From: Paralvinella palmiformis
Taxonomy: Eukaryota; Annelida; Polychaeta; Terebellida; Alvinellidae
Direction: 5' to 3'
Assembly: GCA_025642065.1 (NCBI GenBank)
Contig: JAODUP010000032.1
Coordinates: forward strand, 268,501 to 332,500
DNA length: 64,000 nucleotides
The translations under genes and the position numbers were made by a program. Each line of letters starts with the position of its first letter. Position 1 is the first letter of the stretch. Below are positions 1 through 40,000 of this stretch, in pieces. Below the pieces are notes generated by a model, which was given only the letters and a program-made list of their open reading frames with translations, was not told the origin of the DNA and searched no databases.

Positions 1-153
1 GGTATATAACGTGTGTATTACTATTAGTAAAAATATCTAGTACTCGTCTAGAATAAGCAAGCAGTATCAAACGGTTAGTATCAAATTGGTTAACCTGCTT
101 GTCCCACTTTCATCCCAGATTAGTTTGGTTGATATTATCTTATCTATGTACAG

Positions 154-25200
<25,047 letters not shown>

Positions 25201-25268
25201 TGGACTGTAGATAACACATATATAAACATTAGTTAATCACGCAACATTATCTCATATATCCATTATAT

Positions 25269-25311
<43 letters not shown>

Positions 25312-26258
25312 CAAACCTTTGCATTATTGCTTGACATAACGAAACTAATTAACACGGATAAAACGTAAACTGCACATGTAGTCTTCCATACAATATGATA
25401 TGAGCGTTATCTTCGAACGTTATGAGGACAATTTCAGCTACTACTGTATCTGCTTACCTTGTAATACGATTCATTTAGTCAAAGGAAAGCCCTCGAATTG
25501 GTTGCTATGTTATTTTATGTCAGGTGCTAATTTATGTCAAATCTCGTTTTACTGACTTGGTATTCTTTGTTGTGATGTGTAGAGTATTTTGCTCTCCGAG
25601 TGTAACTTTTACCAAATCAGCTAGTCAACCATCCAGCGACGATCATAATTCTGTTCACCTTGAGGATTAAACGATGTTACTGTGTAGTTCCGTCAATTGT
25701 GAAGCCAATCACGGCAGCCATTTATCAGTGCCCGATTCGCGGAGTCTATGCCCCCCCCCCCCATTGGAAGTCGAGATGTGGCATAAATTCTGAACTGTTT
25801 CTATCACAATTCGCAGTACGGAGGCGTCGTAACATCGCATACCAAAGAATAGACGACGGATTTAACTCGAAACAAGCACTGCTGAAAAGTCATTGTCATG
25901 TGTGCATGTCTGTGCTATTATTAAATGTTAACGTTGAAATGGTCAAAACACATTTTCTCCTCTGATTTAATGTATTTGTTATACTCTCGTATTCGATGTA
26001 TTATCACCTATTTAGCGTCTTCCACGGTTTATAGGCTTAATGTTAACGCTATACATATCCGCAACGCGTTCTCCATCTTTAATCCGGCTACTTCAAACCA
26101 ACGCTAATGATATTTACTGCAATCATATCGTATCGGATCACGACAAATCGTATCACAGTCTATTGTCACCCGTACTCTTCGTTCACAGCGTTTGCGTGTC
26201 GGTTGGTTGTAAACGTGTTTACACTTCGTCTACTTCTTTCTATTGTATATGTCCACAG

Positions 26259-26342
26259 ATAATATTTGAAGACGTCGTCGGTGTGGAGTACGATAGTGAC
26301 ATCGGACTTGATAATATCTCACTTAGGCCTATATCGTGCTGA
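26259..26342 (+). CDS. Alternative terminal MAM exon C with stop
   Basis: A phase-0 segment after acceptor ATGTCCACAG encodes IIFEDVVGVEYDSDIG, LDNI and a final SC before TGA. This is a full MAM exon C (28 codons including stop), the same length as 25117-25200. No A or B exon lies between the two. It can therefore be joined to the MAM8 exon B (24551) in place of 25117-25200 as a mutually exclusive 3' terminal exon; alternatively it is the remnant of a lost ninth domain. The intact frame, acceptor and stop favour use. Confidence 0.5.
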   Translation: MIFEDVVGVEYDSDIGLDNISLRPISC

Positions 26343-26478
26343 ATGAAGAGCGAGTTGCTTCGCCGCAGATGTAATCTGTCCACAAAATGTGTTCTGATTT
26401 AAAAAACAACAACAATCAAGTAGTTCATTATTAATATATACATGTGTGTGCATGCGTGTGTGCGTGCGTGCATGCGTG

Positions 26479-26534
<56 letters not shown>

Positions 26535-26898
26535 GAATAACGTAGCGTGTAATTGCTTATCCATTATTTATCCATATTTACCAATATAATGAATACATTA
26601 AAGCTACCCTAAAATGTGCTTGTACATCCGGACGATTGTTACTTCTGACATAATGTTTAACCAATAGATCAATGTCATATATCAAGTATGGTGTTAATTA
26701 GTCAAGCAATAACATCCAATTAACTGGTGCTCACTATTTGCCAAATAACTATACGTCAAAACGTCATCGGTGAAGTTGTATCGATAAATATTGTAGTAAT
26801 AACGCTATCTAATTATAATGAAGTTCTTCCATCTCGTCTCATTGTATATTTATCATTGCAGCTAATTTGTTAACGCTCTGTGTATGTATTTACGTATG

Positions 26899-26949
<51 letters not shown>

Positions 26950-28278
26950 GCATCCAGGTGAGGGTAGTTTTGTCTTTCAGACTTACATATATATCATTGA
27001 TTGTGTAATAATATATCACTAATGAGCCTAAACCAGTCAGTGTAGTATAATAACAACAGGCTTCCAGTACAGGTATAATATAGTATAGAGACAGTTGACT
27101 CACCTTTCAACCCCCCCACCCACACTCACCCCCATTCTCTTTACATCTTTGTCCTCAGACAATTGCCCTCCCGACTTATTGTCCCTCTTCCTATGTAACT
27201 ACGTTAATGGATTAAGTAAAAAAATATAGAATGACGTCACTCTAGCATTTGTTTCGTTCTAGCAAATATGGTGAATATTTGTTATTTGTATGAAGAAATT
27301 GTATCATCTAATTCTGAAACAAATTTGCCAAACGTTGCTGGAATCACGAGATCAGAAGGAAGTCTGGATCGTGTTTTACTTCTTTGATTGTGTAAAAATT
27401 AGACACTACGCCAGTGGTTAGAACACTAGGATGCAAATGTCCTACTCCGATTCGAATACAACTGCTATCCATATGTGTGAGATATATTCCCAGTGAGTCA
27501 CTAATAAGCCATATGTCTCAGATGTTACCAGGGACGTGGCTTAACAAAGAACTCACGAACTCACTCACCTCAACATTAACAAAAATTACAACATCAGTTA
27601 TTAAGATTCAAATGATTCATTCGCCTGATGTGGCATACAAAATCATTTACACTTATTAATTTAATTTAATTATCAGAATAATGAAAAGGCTGGATTTAAA
27701 ATATGTTCCGAGATAAAAACAATATTCCCTCAACGATTAGGCCAATTAAAAGGAAGGCAAATGACCAGAATAAGAAGAAACTGGGTGACAGATGATCCAT
27801 TAGCTCCATAATGCGTCTGTTTAGTAAGAAATACTTTATTCATGTGGCTAACACCTTATTAGCTTAATATAACTATACTGTTACCAGTTGTGTGGTTTGA
27901 TTCTGCGTATTTACAGTCTATCATTTATAGATAGCTATAATGTTTCCTATTGTGTGCGTGAGTGCGTGCGTGTTAATATTGCCTTATTTTGGGCAATATT
28001 TCTCTTCCAATTGGTATAGTATATTCCGATCTGCTATGAGTGTAATAAATTGGTCAGTCTGTTTTATTGATGTAGACAAAGGGTACTTATAATTAGTACA
28101 ATTATTAGGTAACGAGTTGCCGTTTTTGTTTGCTATGGTATCAGTGTGTTGATGTTAGTAATCGTTTGTTCTTCATTTGATCTGTTGGCTATCTGTAGTT
28201 ATCTTGTGATCAACAATCGTTACTACTGGGAAGGTGTCGTCTTGTTTACAGTTATTGTCGGGTTTAATTTGTTGCACG

Positions 28279-28337
<59 letters not shown>

Positions 28338-29435
28338 CTGCTAACAACTGCTTTCAATTAATGTAAAGTACATTTCACCTGATTATGTTTTCTTGTCATC
28401 AACGAAAATAATGTAGTTTTGTAAAGTTATTTATTGTATTGCTCTGCGACATACGTACTTAAATATGTATTATATCGTCCGCTTAATTCATAATTGCATT
28501 AAGATTTGCATATCGTGTAGAATGCGTGGATGGATATCTTTCTCGTGTCATTTAGTATACATGAGGCGCTGTATATTTTTGTTTGTCGTGCAAACTGCCT
28601 ATTCAGCAGGTGGCGTAACGTGTACAGTAACATTTATTTAGCTTAGTCACACAGAACACACACACATATACAGACACACAAACAAGCAAACAAACAGAGT
28701 TATGTTATCATTTTAATTTCGGTGCCAGTGCAGTTTCATAGGTCACGTTATGATGCCATATGTGACTTAAGTGGCCAATATTTCATACCTTTTTATGGTT
28801 CTTGCCGAGGTAATGCAGCATTGTACTTTCATATTTGAACAAGAAAAATAAGAAAGTCAAGCGAATAGTCAGGTGTTACATTTAGCGAAACTTAGATTAG
28901 CTATATACAGGTGTGTGTAACCACAGAGTCCATCCATTTTAATAGTGATGCATAATTGAGATATATTTTCAATTTCTCTGTATATTTTATAATATTGATA
29001 ATTGATTATTGTTTTAGAGTGTATCGTCATATTGTAATAATGTTATTAACTTCACTGTTTATTAGATTCATTAAAAGGAAGTGGTTTCTATAACACGTGT
29101 TATTGTTACGTATTCAGGTGTTTTTTTAAATTTAATTAACACTCGCGAATACTTGAGCCAATTATTAAGTAATGTTTACGTTGTACAACCAGACTTTGGG
29201 CGAACGATAAAGCTATTGATCATAAACATATTGGAATTGGAGTTGTATTTTACATATTTTTAAATAATCTACCAAAATCACGTTCACTTCATTATCCTTT
29301 CTTAACCGTTATGATAATAAGATCTCACCGATGAATATAATAACGAAATGTTTAGCTTTTTCTGAAATAAAGAAATGTAAAATTAAATATAAATTTCGAT
29401 AAAACAATATCTATATATCATAATATTCATGTTAC

Positions 29436-29570
29436 ATTATATAACATTATATAACATTATCTTCACATTAGATTATATAACATTATATAACATTATCTTC
29501 ATATTAGATTATATAACATTATATAACATTATCTTCACATTAGATTATATAACATTATCCTCATATTGCA
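29436..29570 (+). repeat. 36-bp tandem repeat, about 3.6 copies
   Basis: Units built from two ATTATATAAC decamers followed by ATTATCTTCACATTAG. Copies differ by one or two bases. AT-rich and intergenic. Confidence 0.5.
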
Positions 29571-30031
29571 TATCCATATCGGAGGATCGGTAACATCGCA
29601 AAAATATTAAATATCCTAATAACATCATAGCTAGTGCTTTAATTATCTCTTTTTGTCACAGAAATAACCATCTTCGGATGTCATCTGATTGTTTGTTTGA
29701 ATTGTTTCCTAACTTAGGAGAAAAACACGTATAAGTGTATTCAATTTTCTTATAAATCATAAAATATTTAAATCATAAACAAACATCTGATATGTATAAG
29801 AGAATCAAATATTACTTTATAATTTATCACCGCAATCTGACCTTGATGTGTTGACGTCATATGAAGGTGCTTTATAATGTGACCTTTCAGACGTGTAATA
29901 TAAGTTCATACCATCTCGGTATATTTGTAAGGAATTCTCATTGTATTATGTCACCTTGGGAAGTCGCCCCCAAGAAACTTAGAACCGTTTTAGATCATCC
30001 ACGAGTAAATTTGGTGGATTTGTGTAAACGC

Positions 30032-30220
30032 ACATAAACCTAAACATACACAAACCTGAACATAAATAAACTTTGACATCCATATGTCTAAACAAACAAA
30101 AAAACACATATACGGACATAAACCTAAACATACACAAACCTGAACATAAATAAACTTTAACATCCATATGTCTAAACAAACCAAAAAAAAACCTATACGG
30201 ACATAAACCTATACATGCAT
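30032..30220 (+). repeat. 84-85-bp tandem repeat, about 2.2 copies
   Basis: Units begin ACATAAACCTAAACATACAC at 30032 and 30116, with a partial third unit at 30201. The first two are nearly identical. The antisense open frames here simply repeat with the unit. Confidence 0.5.
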
Positions 30221-30817
30221 AAACCTACACCTCAAGCAATCTTAGAGCTCTATATGATTGATCATTAAATACATATAAGTCTGAACGACTCGTCAGATTG
30301 TGAGATCCAGTCTATTCCCGTTTCCTAGATGATAAATGTGTCACGAACACAGGGAAGCGGAAGTACGTACGTGCATACAGGAAGCTGAAACACATACAAA
30401 ATGCATGATTTCAAAGATTTCAAACCGAACACACTAAAGGCAAACTACTTTGATCCCGCAGTTTGCAGTCAACAACAATTAAGCGTATTTCAAAAGAAAC
30501 CAATACATAACAATACTTCGACACATCAGATTTTGACCTCACCTACATTCTGGGTTCGAAAAGCTCACCGATCAGACAAAGATCCGATCGATGCTGTGTC
30601 GTACTCAATCCTGGGATACTTCTCTAATTTTGTATTTTTTCTAAAAATCTAGATGAATATTGTATGTCATTATATAGATGATACACTATATTTTTATCCA
30701 GTAATGCTCTTATTTAAATACCTGATGGATCTATCAGATTTAATGTCTAAAAAGAACCGTTCTCGTTGATGAATGAATGAATGAATGAATGAATGAGTCA
30801 GGGAAGATCAAATTTAG

Positions 30818-30884
<67 letters not shown>

Positions 30885-31362
30885 CTCTCTTCACTCTCAC
30901 ACCCAAACTAACGTTAGCATCGATCTGCTCATAATATAACAATATTTCATACGACTGCTAAGAGCCACTGATTCGAGTACGTGCTCTCTTTCTCTCTCTC
31001 TCGCGCGGGGAGGAGCTAGTGTGTTCATGACAGGTGATGCATGGCCAACACCTCATACGTTAACCTGATGTAGACCCAGCACTGACCTGAGTTCAGATCA
31101 TTTGCGGCCAATCCTAACTGTTATCAAGGAATCAAAACATCGAGCATAATACACGCGTTAATCATCCAGATACTTAAAGAGAGACAGACAGACAGACACA
31201 CACACAGAGAGAGAGAGAGAGACTGGCGCGGGTCTGAATTATAATTTAATAATGTACATTTTGTATGGAAGGCGATAATCATTTTATAGATAAACAACTT
31301 CAATCAGTGGATGTTTGTTGTTGTTCTTCTGTTAAGGATTTTCGAGGATTAGACACCTAAGG

Positions 31363-31407
31363 ATGTTTAGAAGTTTACCGGCTTTGTTCTGTGTCTTCAT
31401 ATTAAAG
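31363..31407 (+). CDS. Astacin gene exon 1: start and signal peptide
   Basis: ATG at 31363 begins MFRSLPALFCVFILK, a short basic start followed by a hydrophobic core. The phase-0 donor GTACGT follows directly and the 3.3-kb first intron separates it from VNGSPIRED, where cleavage is likely. A TATA-like stretch (TTTTATAGATAAA, about 31283-31295) lies some 70 bp upstream. Start choice rests on the hydrophobic leader and frame fit. Confidence 0.5.
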
Positions 31408-31581
31408 GTACGTAGTTGCTCCTAAAACGAAAGTAAATGGTTAGCTAAATAAATCTCTACATAAACAGTAAGATGCATATATCCATAGACAATTAGGTAC
31501 ATACACTGATGAAAGACAAATAGATGGATTAATGGATAAAGAAGCTTAATAACCGGTTGTTCGTTAAATAATTAATATGTA

Positions 31582-31648
<67 letters not shown>

Positions 31649-31854
31649 TCGTCTGTCTGTTTGTATATGTGTATGTCTGTATGTCTATCTCTTTAGCTGG
31701 ATCTCTTCCCGCGTGTCTGGTTAACCAATCGGTTGATTTATTTGATTTAATTGATTTGATTGAATGATTGAATACCCAATTGATTGAATAATCCATTTAT
31801 TCATTAACATCAATTTCAGGGATGTACAAAGTTAAATTGATTTCTCTTGAACAA

Positions 31855-31952
<98 letters not shown>

Positions 31953-32494
31953 TTTAGTGTACATATAAAGAGGCAACAGGCACAAAGCATCAACATATCT
32001 AAACATCCTTCGAGACCTACCTCCATAAATCTAAATACAACTATGCATACATTAATTATTATAACTCCAAACTGATTTAAAAAACAATTAATTGCAAGTA
32101 TAATTAATTACCGTTAAAATTAAAGAAAACTTAAAGAAAAAACTAATTCCTAAAATAATCCAGAAGAGGATAATCTAAATATAAACAAGAAACTATGATT
32201 AAAACAAAACCAGGCTTTGTGTCGAACACTACGGCCAAGAAAGATTAAGCCTAAAATGGAAAAATAAAATATTACTACATAGTATGAATAATGTATGAAT
32301 AATATAAGCATAAATCAGAATAAATCGGGGAGAGGGGGTTCAGGAAGAAAGAAGATGAGAGAGGTGGGTGAAGAAAGGGGGCGAGAGAGAGGGATAGTAG
32401 ATACCGTGTCGAACATTGAACTCTAACCTACATATTCACAACAATAACCGTTTACAAATGACAAAGCATTAAATAATTGTTATGTACCTAATAC

Positions 32495-32527
<33 letters not shown>

Positions 32528-34920
32528 CGTGTGTGCGTGTGTGTCACATAAAGAGTGATTGCGCGTCACCAACAAACAAAGCACTCGCGTACACACATGC
32601 GCAGAAAGAGAGAGAGAGAGAGGTAGCCATACACAGAGAGGGGGGGGGGCATTTGTAACATATAATTACCCGAAATACTAAGTTCAATGACTCACTACGG
32701 ATGTGCTAAGTCATATATCTTTTTATCCGGGTTCGAGGCTACCTTACAGCCTTCAAGGACAATACACCGCTTTCGGCAATCTTCGATGGCATTTATATAA
32801 ATATAATGAGCGCCTCTTTTGTGAGACTTGCATTTGACTCAACGACGATTAAAAAAAACCAGTGAAAATAGCCGACTAAATCGTAACCCTGTGTGTGTGG
32901 TCCCAATGAAAATCACTAATATATCGAAATTTATTGTCCAGTCAAAGGAAATTTCACAATTTGTGAACGGAAACATGGAGAATTTATACCAGAATGGCTT
33001 CATATGTTTGCTGGAAAATATAACTCATCTTTTCGTGTGAAATTAAAAAGAAACTACAGCGACCTCGATGTTCAGACAATAGAGGCCCTATCGGTTTGTT
33101 TATGAAGATTGTGAGTGCCATTTATCAAAATGGGTGTACTTTAAAGTAGTTCAAATTAACTTGTACTTGTTGACCGTGCGTAAATGAATATAATTCCGTT
33201 ATTATAAAGGACTAAAATTATATTTGCCGGCTAATATTTCTTTTACTTAGTATCAACAATTGATTTTAATACCTATCGATTATTACTGTCTGATTTACAT
33301 AAATCTTCATAATGATTACAAAATTAGCGTTATTCTGTAAACTTTTACTGTAGATTGCTCATAGCGTATCTGTCCATTTCATAATAGATATATATTTATT
33401 TATACCCACTTTTAGAGAATTATCGCGTGTCCCGGTTCACTTGATTCGTTTTTTTATATTTTTATTAGTGATACACAATATATAACTTTACTTTCTTCTG
33501 TTTATATCGCACCAACAAGCTCAACCAAATGACCAAAACAAACAAACAAAAAACACCCACACACATTCACACTACACACATTTTTTTACAGATATTGCTA
33601 TTAGTATATGTTTATGAAGCGCACGAACCCGAGGAATATATTCAACGGTTAAATTGAATAAAACATAACCTATACAATAATAAAATATTGTCTAAACAAT
33701 AATAACAATAGCCCATAATGTAATAAAAATAATCTATGCCATAACACAAAAATAACCGATACAATAATACAAGTTACATATACGGTAATAAAAACAACAT
33801 ACAGTAACAAAACACATACTTTATTAAAAAATAACACATACAGTATTCTAAAAATACGAGATGTAAATATGATGTTCCAGTAATAGGGTCATCTTTATCT
33901 TCATTTACAAAGTAACTACCTTGCTGATGATTCGTATAATTTCTTGACGACGATGACATATTGAAATTTCGGTCAGACGTCGACGCTGATTGGGGCGGGG
34001 GGGGGATAATGAGGCGGCTTAGAAATAAACATTAACTCTCTAGCATGTGTGTTGGGGCGGGGGAAGGTGCCCGCGTGTACGGGTAAAGTAGAGCTCGAGA
34101 TGGTGCTAATATTGTAAGCTACTGTGATATCATCTGATGGCGAGGAACTCGAACGTTTTTCTGGCCATCTCCAGTCGTCCACGTGTTCGATAAACTGACA
34201 CAACTAGAAATATGAGACTAAATACGTCAACAAATGATCATTAATGAGATGTGGGATTTCGTTTCATTTCGACTCAAATGTTAATTAGAAAATGGCAAAA
34301 CCAAACTTAATATTATCACTGATTAATTTAAGTAGACATCAATGAAGATCTCATAACAGTCCTATCTAGAACAAGCATCACTGTATCCAAACATAACACA
34401 TCCGTTAATCATCTCTATGACCGTCCACATAAATTTATACAGTCAGATGTCGGGATGATTGCTTCTGTTACTCCTTAAATAACATCACCAGGTCAGCATC
34501 CTACTTTCTGATCTATCCAACGTCTACGACCAAATAGGACAAAGAATGTGGGACATTCGTGAGAGAAAAAAATCACTGAAATATTTTTGTTGTTAAAAAA
34601 ATGTCAACATTTAAAGAAGAAAACAATTTAAACAACTAAAGGCGCAAAAGTAAAAATATCCGAGATGATTAGTCTCTCCATAAATGTTTATGCTTGTTTT
34701 TTAAATGTTTAGGTTAATGGCAGCCCAATCCGAGAAGACATAGTGGTACCCAATATTGACGAGTTATCTGGGTCAGAGGTCAACGAGTACACGGTCAATG
34801 AAAACTTCGGACTAGACCAGGATGGATATAGAAATACGAGAAATAAAGCAAAAGAATACAGGATTCTATATGCCACGATACATAATAAAACGGTAATGAG
34901 AATAACATTACTGAATGAAG

Positions 34921-34956
<36 letters not shown>

Positions 34957-35610
34957 CCAATGGCTTTATTTATTTATTTATTTATTTATTTATTTGTTCG
35001 TTCGTTCGTTTGTTCGTTCGTTCGTTCGTTATCATTACCTTTCTGCTAACATAATCATATTTATTGACAGATACCAAAAGAGCCGTATGTGTCGTCATTA
35101 CTATTTGGTGACATCATATACACTGAAGAGCAACTGATCTGGTTTATTACTCACCTGAGACAGAGTCATCATTCTCGACGAAAGCGAAACGCCATAAATT
35201 ACGATACTTACCCAAACAAGAAATGGACAGACAAGATTCCTTATACATTTAGCAGCGCCTACTCGTACGGTGAGCAATTAAAAGATCATTCTGGCGCCTA
35301 CTGCCACGAAACAAAATTAATGATCCCTCTTTTACCCTGTAATTCGTATCTGTATTAATTGTACCCAACTGATCGTATTAGTTTCTATCCTACTTGTGTC
35401 AAATAGTGTGTGTGTGTGTCTGTGTGTGTGTGTATTAATGTTCTTCATTTCTATTTCCATAAGCTGGCTACGAAAAGGAATACATACGTCAGTGTATAAA
35501 ATTGTGGGAGAGTGAGACATGTGTACGTTTTGTGGAGTTCGATCACAACTCAACAACGTACACAGATTATGTTTACATTCAAAGGAAAATAGGGTAAGCA
35601 CCTGGCATAA

Positions 35611-35657
<47 letters not shown>

Positions 35658-36241
35658 AACACTCCTGGTGGTGTTCAAAGTGTTCTGAGGCTAAAACCGA
35701 ACGTGTCCCTTAAAACACTGTTTGTGGATCTAGTACCCTTTGTTTATGTGTGATGTAGGTCAATCACTCTTTAAGGACCTGGTACGCTTTGTGAAAGGGA
35801 TGTATGGTAAAGGTCCAAATACTGCTTAGGGACCTGTTACCCTTTGCAGAAGGCAGGCCAATTCTATATATTTAAAAGAGCCTTATATTCCGTGGGTCGT
35901 GAAGTGTAAACTGCAGTTTACACTAGCCTGTTTTAAAGCACGTTTACGCATGTCATAAGATATTGGCATTATATACATATTATAATTATATTGTTGTATG
36001 TACCATATTTATTTGTGTACTCAAAACCCATTTCAGATGCTATTCACATTACGGAAGGATCGGTGGGCGTCAGTTACTAGGATTAGGTCCAACCTGTTTT
36101 CTGGCGGTATGTTGCTAAAATGTGTGTTACTTATTTAGAGCAACTATTATAATAATTAAAATAAAACTATACCATAACTGTGATATAATTGTCGAATCCT
36201 TTTAGAGTCGTGTTAGTGGTCTCACGTGTCTTTTATCTGTA

Positions 36242-36282
<41 letters not shown>

Positions 36283-36311
36283 TGTGCGTGGTGTGTGTGT
36301 GTGTATATGTA

Positions 36312-36350
<39 letters not shown>

Positions 36351-36991
36351 TAGGAATAGCGCGTGAATTCCACATGACAACTATGACAGCTCAATTTATC
36401 AACTGTGACAGTTCAGTATCACACCTATGACAACTATGACAGCTGACAAGTGACATAATCTAATACAACTTTGTCTAGAAGACGACTTTTCTGTATGACA
36501 TCCCACTATGACAGCTTATTATCACGTCTCAGCGCTAAACCTTAATTTTCAAACACAATATGACAGTCTAGTTTTGTTTATTATTGCATCGGTATTATTT
36601 ACAGGATGGTTATGGTTATGTCATACACGAGATAGGACACGTGATTGGACTCTTCCACGAACATTCACGTTACGATCGTGATGATTACGTCATCATCTAC
36701 GATAATAACATTCGTCCAGGCGAGTCACACAACTTCCTGAAATTTAGCAAACGAGAACTAAGGACATTCGATCAACCGTATGACTACACATCGGTCATGC
36801 ATTACGGATCTAGGGTGAGTATGTTTAAAAATACACTTCTCCTAAAATGGGTCTCAGCAAGATGTCAACAAATGCGGCTATTGTTTAGACAACAGCAACA
36901 ATTGCGTTATTTTGAGAGAAAATAAAACATGAAAACTTAAAACTAGGAGAAATTATCTGGAACCCTTTCTAACACATCTGAAGAAAAATTA

Positions 36992-37034
<43 letters not shown>

Positions 37035-40000
37035 CTAATGGGACTGTGTTATTCAGCTAATTCTATCAGGGGGTGTTCATAAATTGAGGAATTAAGATTA
37101 TTTAAACGCCAAGCAAATCTAAACAAACTAAATTCATGATGAGTCCATACTTTATGGAAATCCCGTGTAAAGGTTATTGTTTTCAAGGCCCCGTACCATA
37201 ACCACATTTAAACGGTCGTTTCCTTTCTCTTAGAAACTTGTTATCTATGACACACTTATCGGCAAATAAACATACTGTAATGATGACAATGATATTTCTC
37301 TGTTAGTCATTCTCTGTTGATCCGTATGACAAAGACACGATTAGGACCCTGGATCCTTTATATCAGCTGACGATAGGACAACGATATAAACAAAGCTTCC
37401 TCGATGTCAAAACTGTCAATCTGGCTTATTGTCCAGGTAAATACAGGTGTGTGCAAGTATGTCTGTTGTATCTGTCTGTCTATCTGTCTGTCTATCTGTC
37501 TCGTTTCCGTTTCTCAGTCTCTATGCCTGCTAGGCTGCGCTTCCCCCCCCCCTCTTTTAACAGTTTAACGTGTGATTAATAACGATAACTAATTCAAATT
37601 CAGTGGATAATAATAATAATTTATATATAAAAAAATTGTTTACTCAGATATATGCAGTAGATCGTCGTTATTGTGTCAAAGAGATGGTTATCTAGATCCC
37701 AATAACTGTCAGGCTTGTAAATGTCCTGATGGTTATAATGGTCAACTCTGTCAACATATAATGTCAAGCTCTACTAATGGTAAGTAATGATAAAAATTGT
37801 TTTGTCTGTCTGGTTATCTGTCTGGCTCGTTTTCTGTAATTCTGTATGTCTGGCTCTTCGTGTATGTATTTCTGTATTTCTGTATGTTATACTTGTGTAT
37901 ATATGTATGTATGTGTATATATGGCTGCCCTTCTGCCTACCTATATGTCTGTCTGTTTATTTGTCTATCTGTTTATTTATAGTTGAATGGCTAGGAAGAT
38001 ATGTGTGTAGGTATAAGTTCATGCCTTCATTCCACATTTGTCGTTAATATTTTTAAACTAATCATTTCTAGGCCATATAAGAGATCAGTTGGCATCATTT
38101 TACTGTCAAGTAAGATCACTTCAATAAGTAAGGAAAACCCTACATTTTTCTTTGTTCAAAGGACTTAAGGCAAAGCGTGTGTCAGGCGAAATAATGTACC
38201 CGGTTGACCTGACCTGAATATGAGGTCAAGGTTAATATAATTGTATTTAGTCTGATGCTGAGTCTGACCCGGGAGTACTGTTGATGTTAATTATTTTGAT
38301 AATGATCTTGGTGTAACATTTCAGGTAAGCGTGCCACCAAAAGTATGTCTATTTGGGGCGTTAGTTGTGAAATTTAAATTGTTATTCGAAGCAATTTCAC
38401 TGTGTAGTTCCTTTTAGAACGAGTCACTTTCACGTTGTGAAATATGTTGTTCATGTTAGAAGCGGCTGGAAAGGACCTACTTGACCCCATGTTATAGATT
38501 AAGGTTAAGAATGTTATTCAGTGAGAGCTTAAGACCTCTGATATTTGCGCCATTTTTTCCCTTTATTCTCTTTTATTATTTAGTGTGTGACTCTTGACTT
38601 GCGTGAGTTTTTTTTGGTTTTTTTTGTTATGTTTTAGTATCTAAGATGTAAATATTGACTTTTGTCGTTTTCTGTTATTTTTTACACATTCCAGTTGTTA
38701 TATATAGTAAATATCTGATATATCCCCTTGAAGGCATCAATTGTTATTTCTCGTTACACCTGACTATGACAATATTGACCAATAATATCTATTAAATATC
38801 TAATGATCACACACCGACGAAATTATAACGTCTAATCACTCACAACCAAATTCATAATTAGGAATATGCAAATGAGGTAACAGAATGATATTCGTGAGAA
38901 AATTTAAAATGACCAATAATGCGCCTTTTATAAAAAATATATATATTTACCTGTTTCATATGTATTTCCGTTTACCGGATAAATATTGTCCAAATAATTG
39001 TTAATAATGGTCTATTAATTATCTTTTTTTTTTATCAGTGTGTCCCAATGCCGGCCAAGTGCTCGTTACACGTCAACCATCGTGTGTTCGAGTCGGTCCG
39101 TATAACGATAGAACTGAGTGCACTTGGTTACTGAAGGTAATTAACTAATTTTGACAATATTTTCAAGGTAAATCAAACAGATTTAATTAGATAAGAAGCT
39201 ATACCTATCTATATTTTGTCTCCAAGGCGCCGAAGGATTGCCAGATCGAGTTCTGGTTTAAAGGAGAGTTTGAGGTTTTACAAGGTATCACATCCGGCCC
39301 GACCTGTCTACATTACGTAGAGGTTCATTATAAAGGACACTATGCCAGCCCAGGACCAAGGTAACATAGAACCTCATTTAATTTAATTTATATTAATTAG
39401 ATTAGCCACGTCTAGGACCGAGGCACAGATCTTGGCCTATATATGACGACTGTACATACGAGGTCGTAGAACAACAATATCTTCACCCCATTATAAGCGG
39501 GTCATATTACTTAGTGAGCTTTTGACTACCTCCAGTAAATATACTACAGGTAGTACTGCTTCACCTGGTTAGATGAATAGATTTTAATTGATTTGAGACG
39601 CCCCCCCCCTCACTCCCGTGGGGTGTAGTATCTTATAATTGAGAATGGACTGAAGTATGTAATACTACTACCACTACTACAGAAAGTAGTCGGTTCCCAA
39701 ACGTCTGTCACAACGGTTCTCAAGCTCGGAACTTTTAGATGGCTGCTCACCAAAACTCACGAACTATTAATTAATTAACTATTCATCTGAACCGTATCTT
39801 GTCTAATCAACGAATATAATCAAACTGATAACAAATATTTGATTGTCTACTGAAATATTATTGAACTACCATTCAACTTCTTACTATGAATAACATCGCA
39901 ACGCTATTATTTAGAGTGTATTTACTGAAGGCTTAATCGTCATAACGTTACAGGTTAATGTGCATCTAAAGTGATAGTTATTGTCAACGCGACAAGATAT

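Larger units (their letters stand above)
26343..31362. other. Intergenic region between the MAM and astacin genes
   Basis: No supportable gene. It contains (AT)n tracts, a SINE-like segment at about 27395-27570 (head CGCCAGTGGTTAGAACAC, weak B-box CGATTCGAATAC), a 36-bp tandem repeat at 29436-29570 and an 84-85-bp repeat at 30032-30220. Small open frames at 27414-27659 and 30401-30652 have no recognisable domain. A TATA-like sequence lies at about 31284-31294, upstream of the astacin ATG. Confidence 0.5.
31408..34712 (+). other. Astacin intron 1
   Basis: Contains a (GTCT)n run (31584-31660), a long (GT)n tract (31855-31950), further GT/GC and GA runs (32494-32625) and a GC-rich island at about 33960-34206 whose minus strand reads as a possible terminal exon (listed separately). 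An open frame at 32828-33040 has no recognised motif. Confidence 0.5.

Noticed and set aside
25660..26107. Open frames between the two MAM C exons as missing A and B exons
   Set aside because: They contain none of the MAM motifs (CxFE, FDW, TGP, YYHM) and have low coding character.
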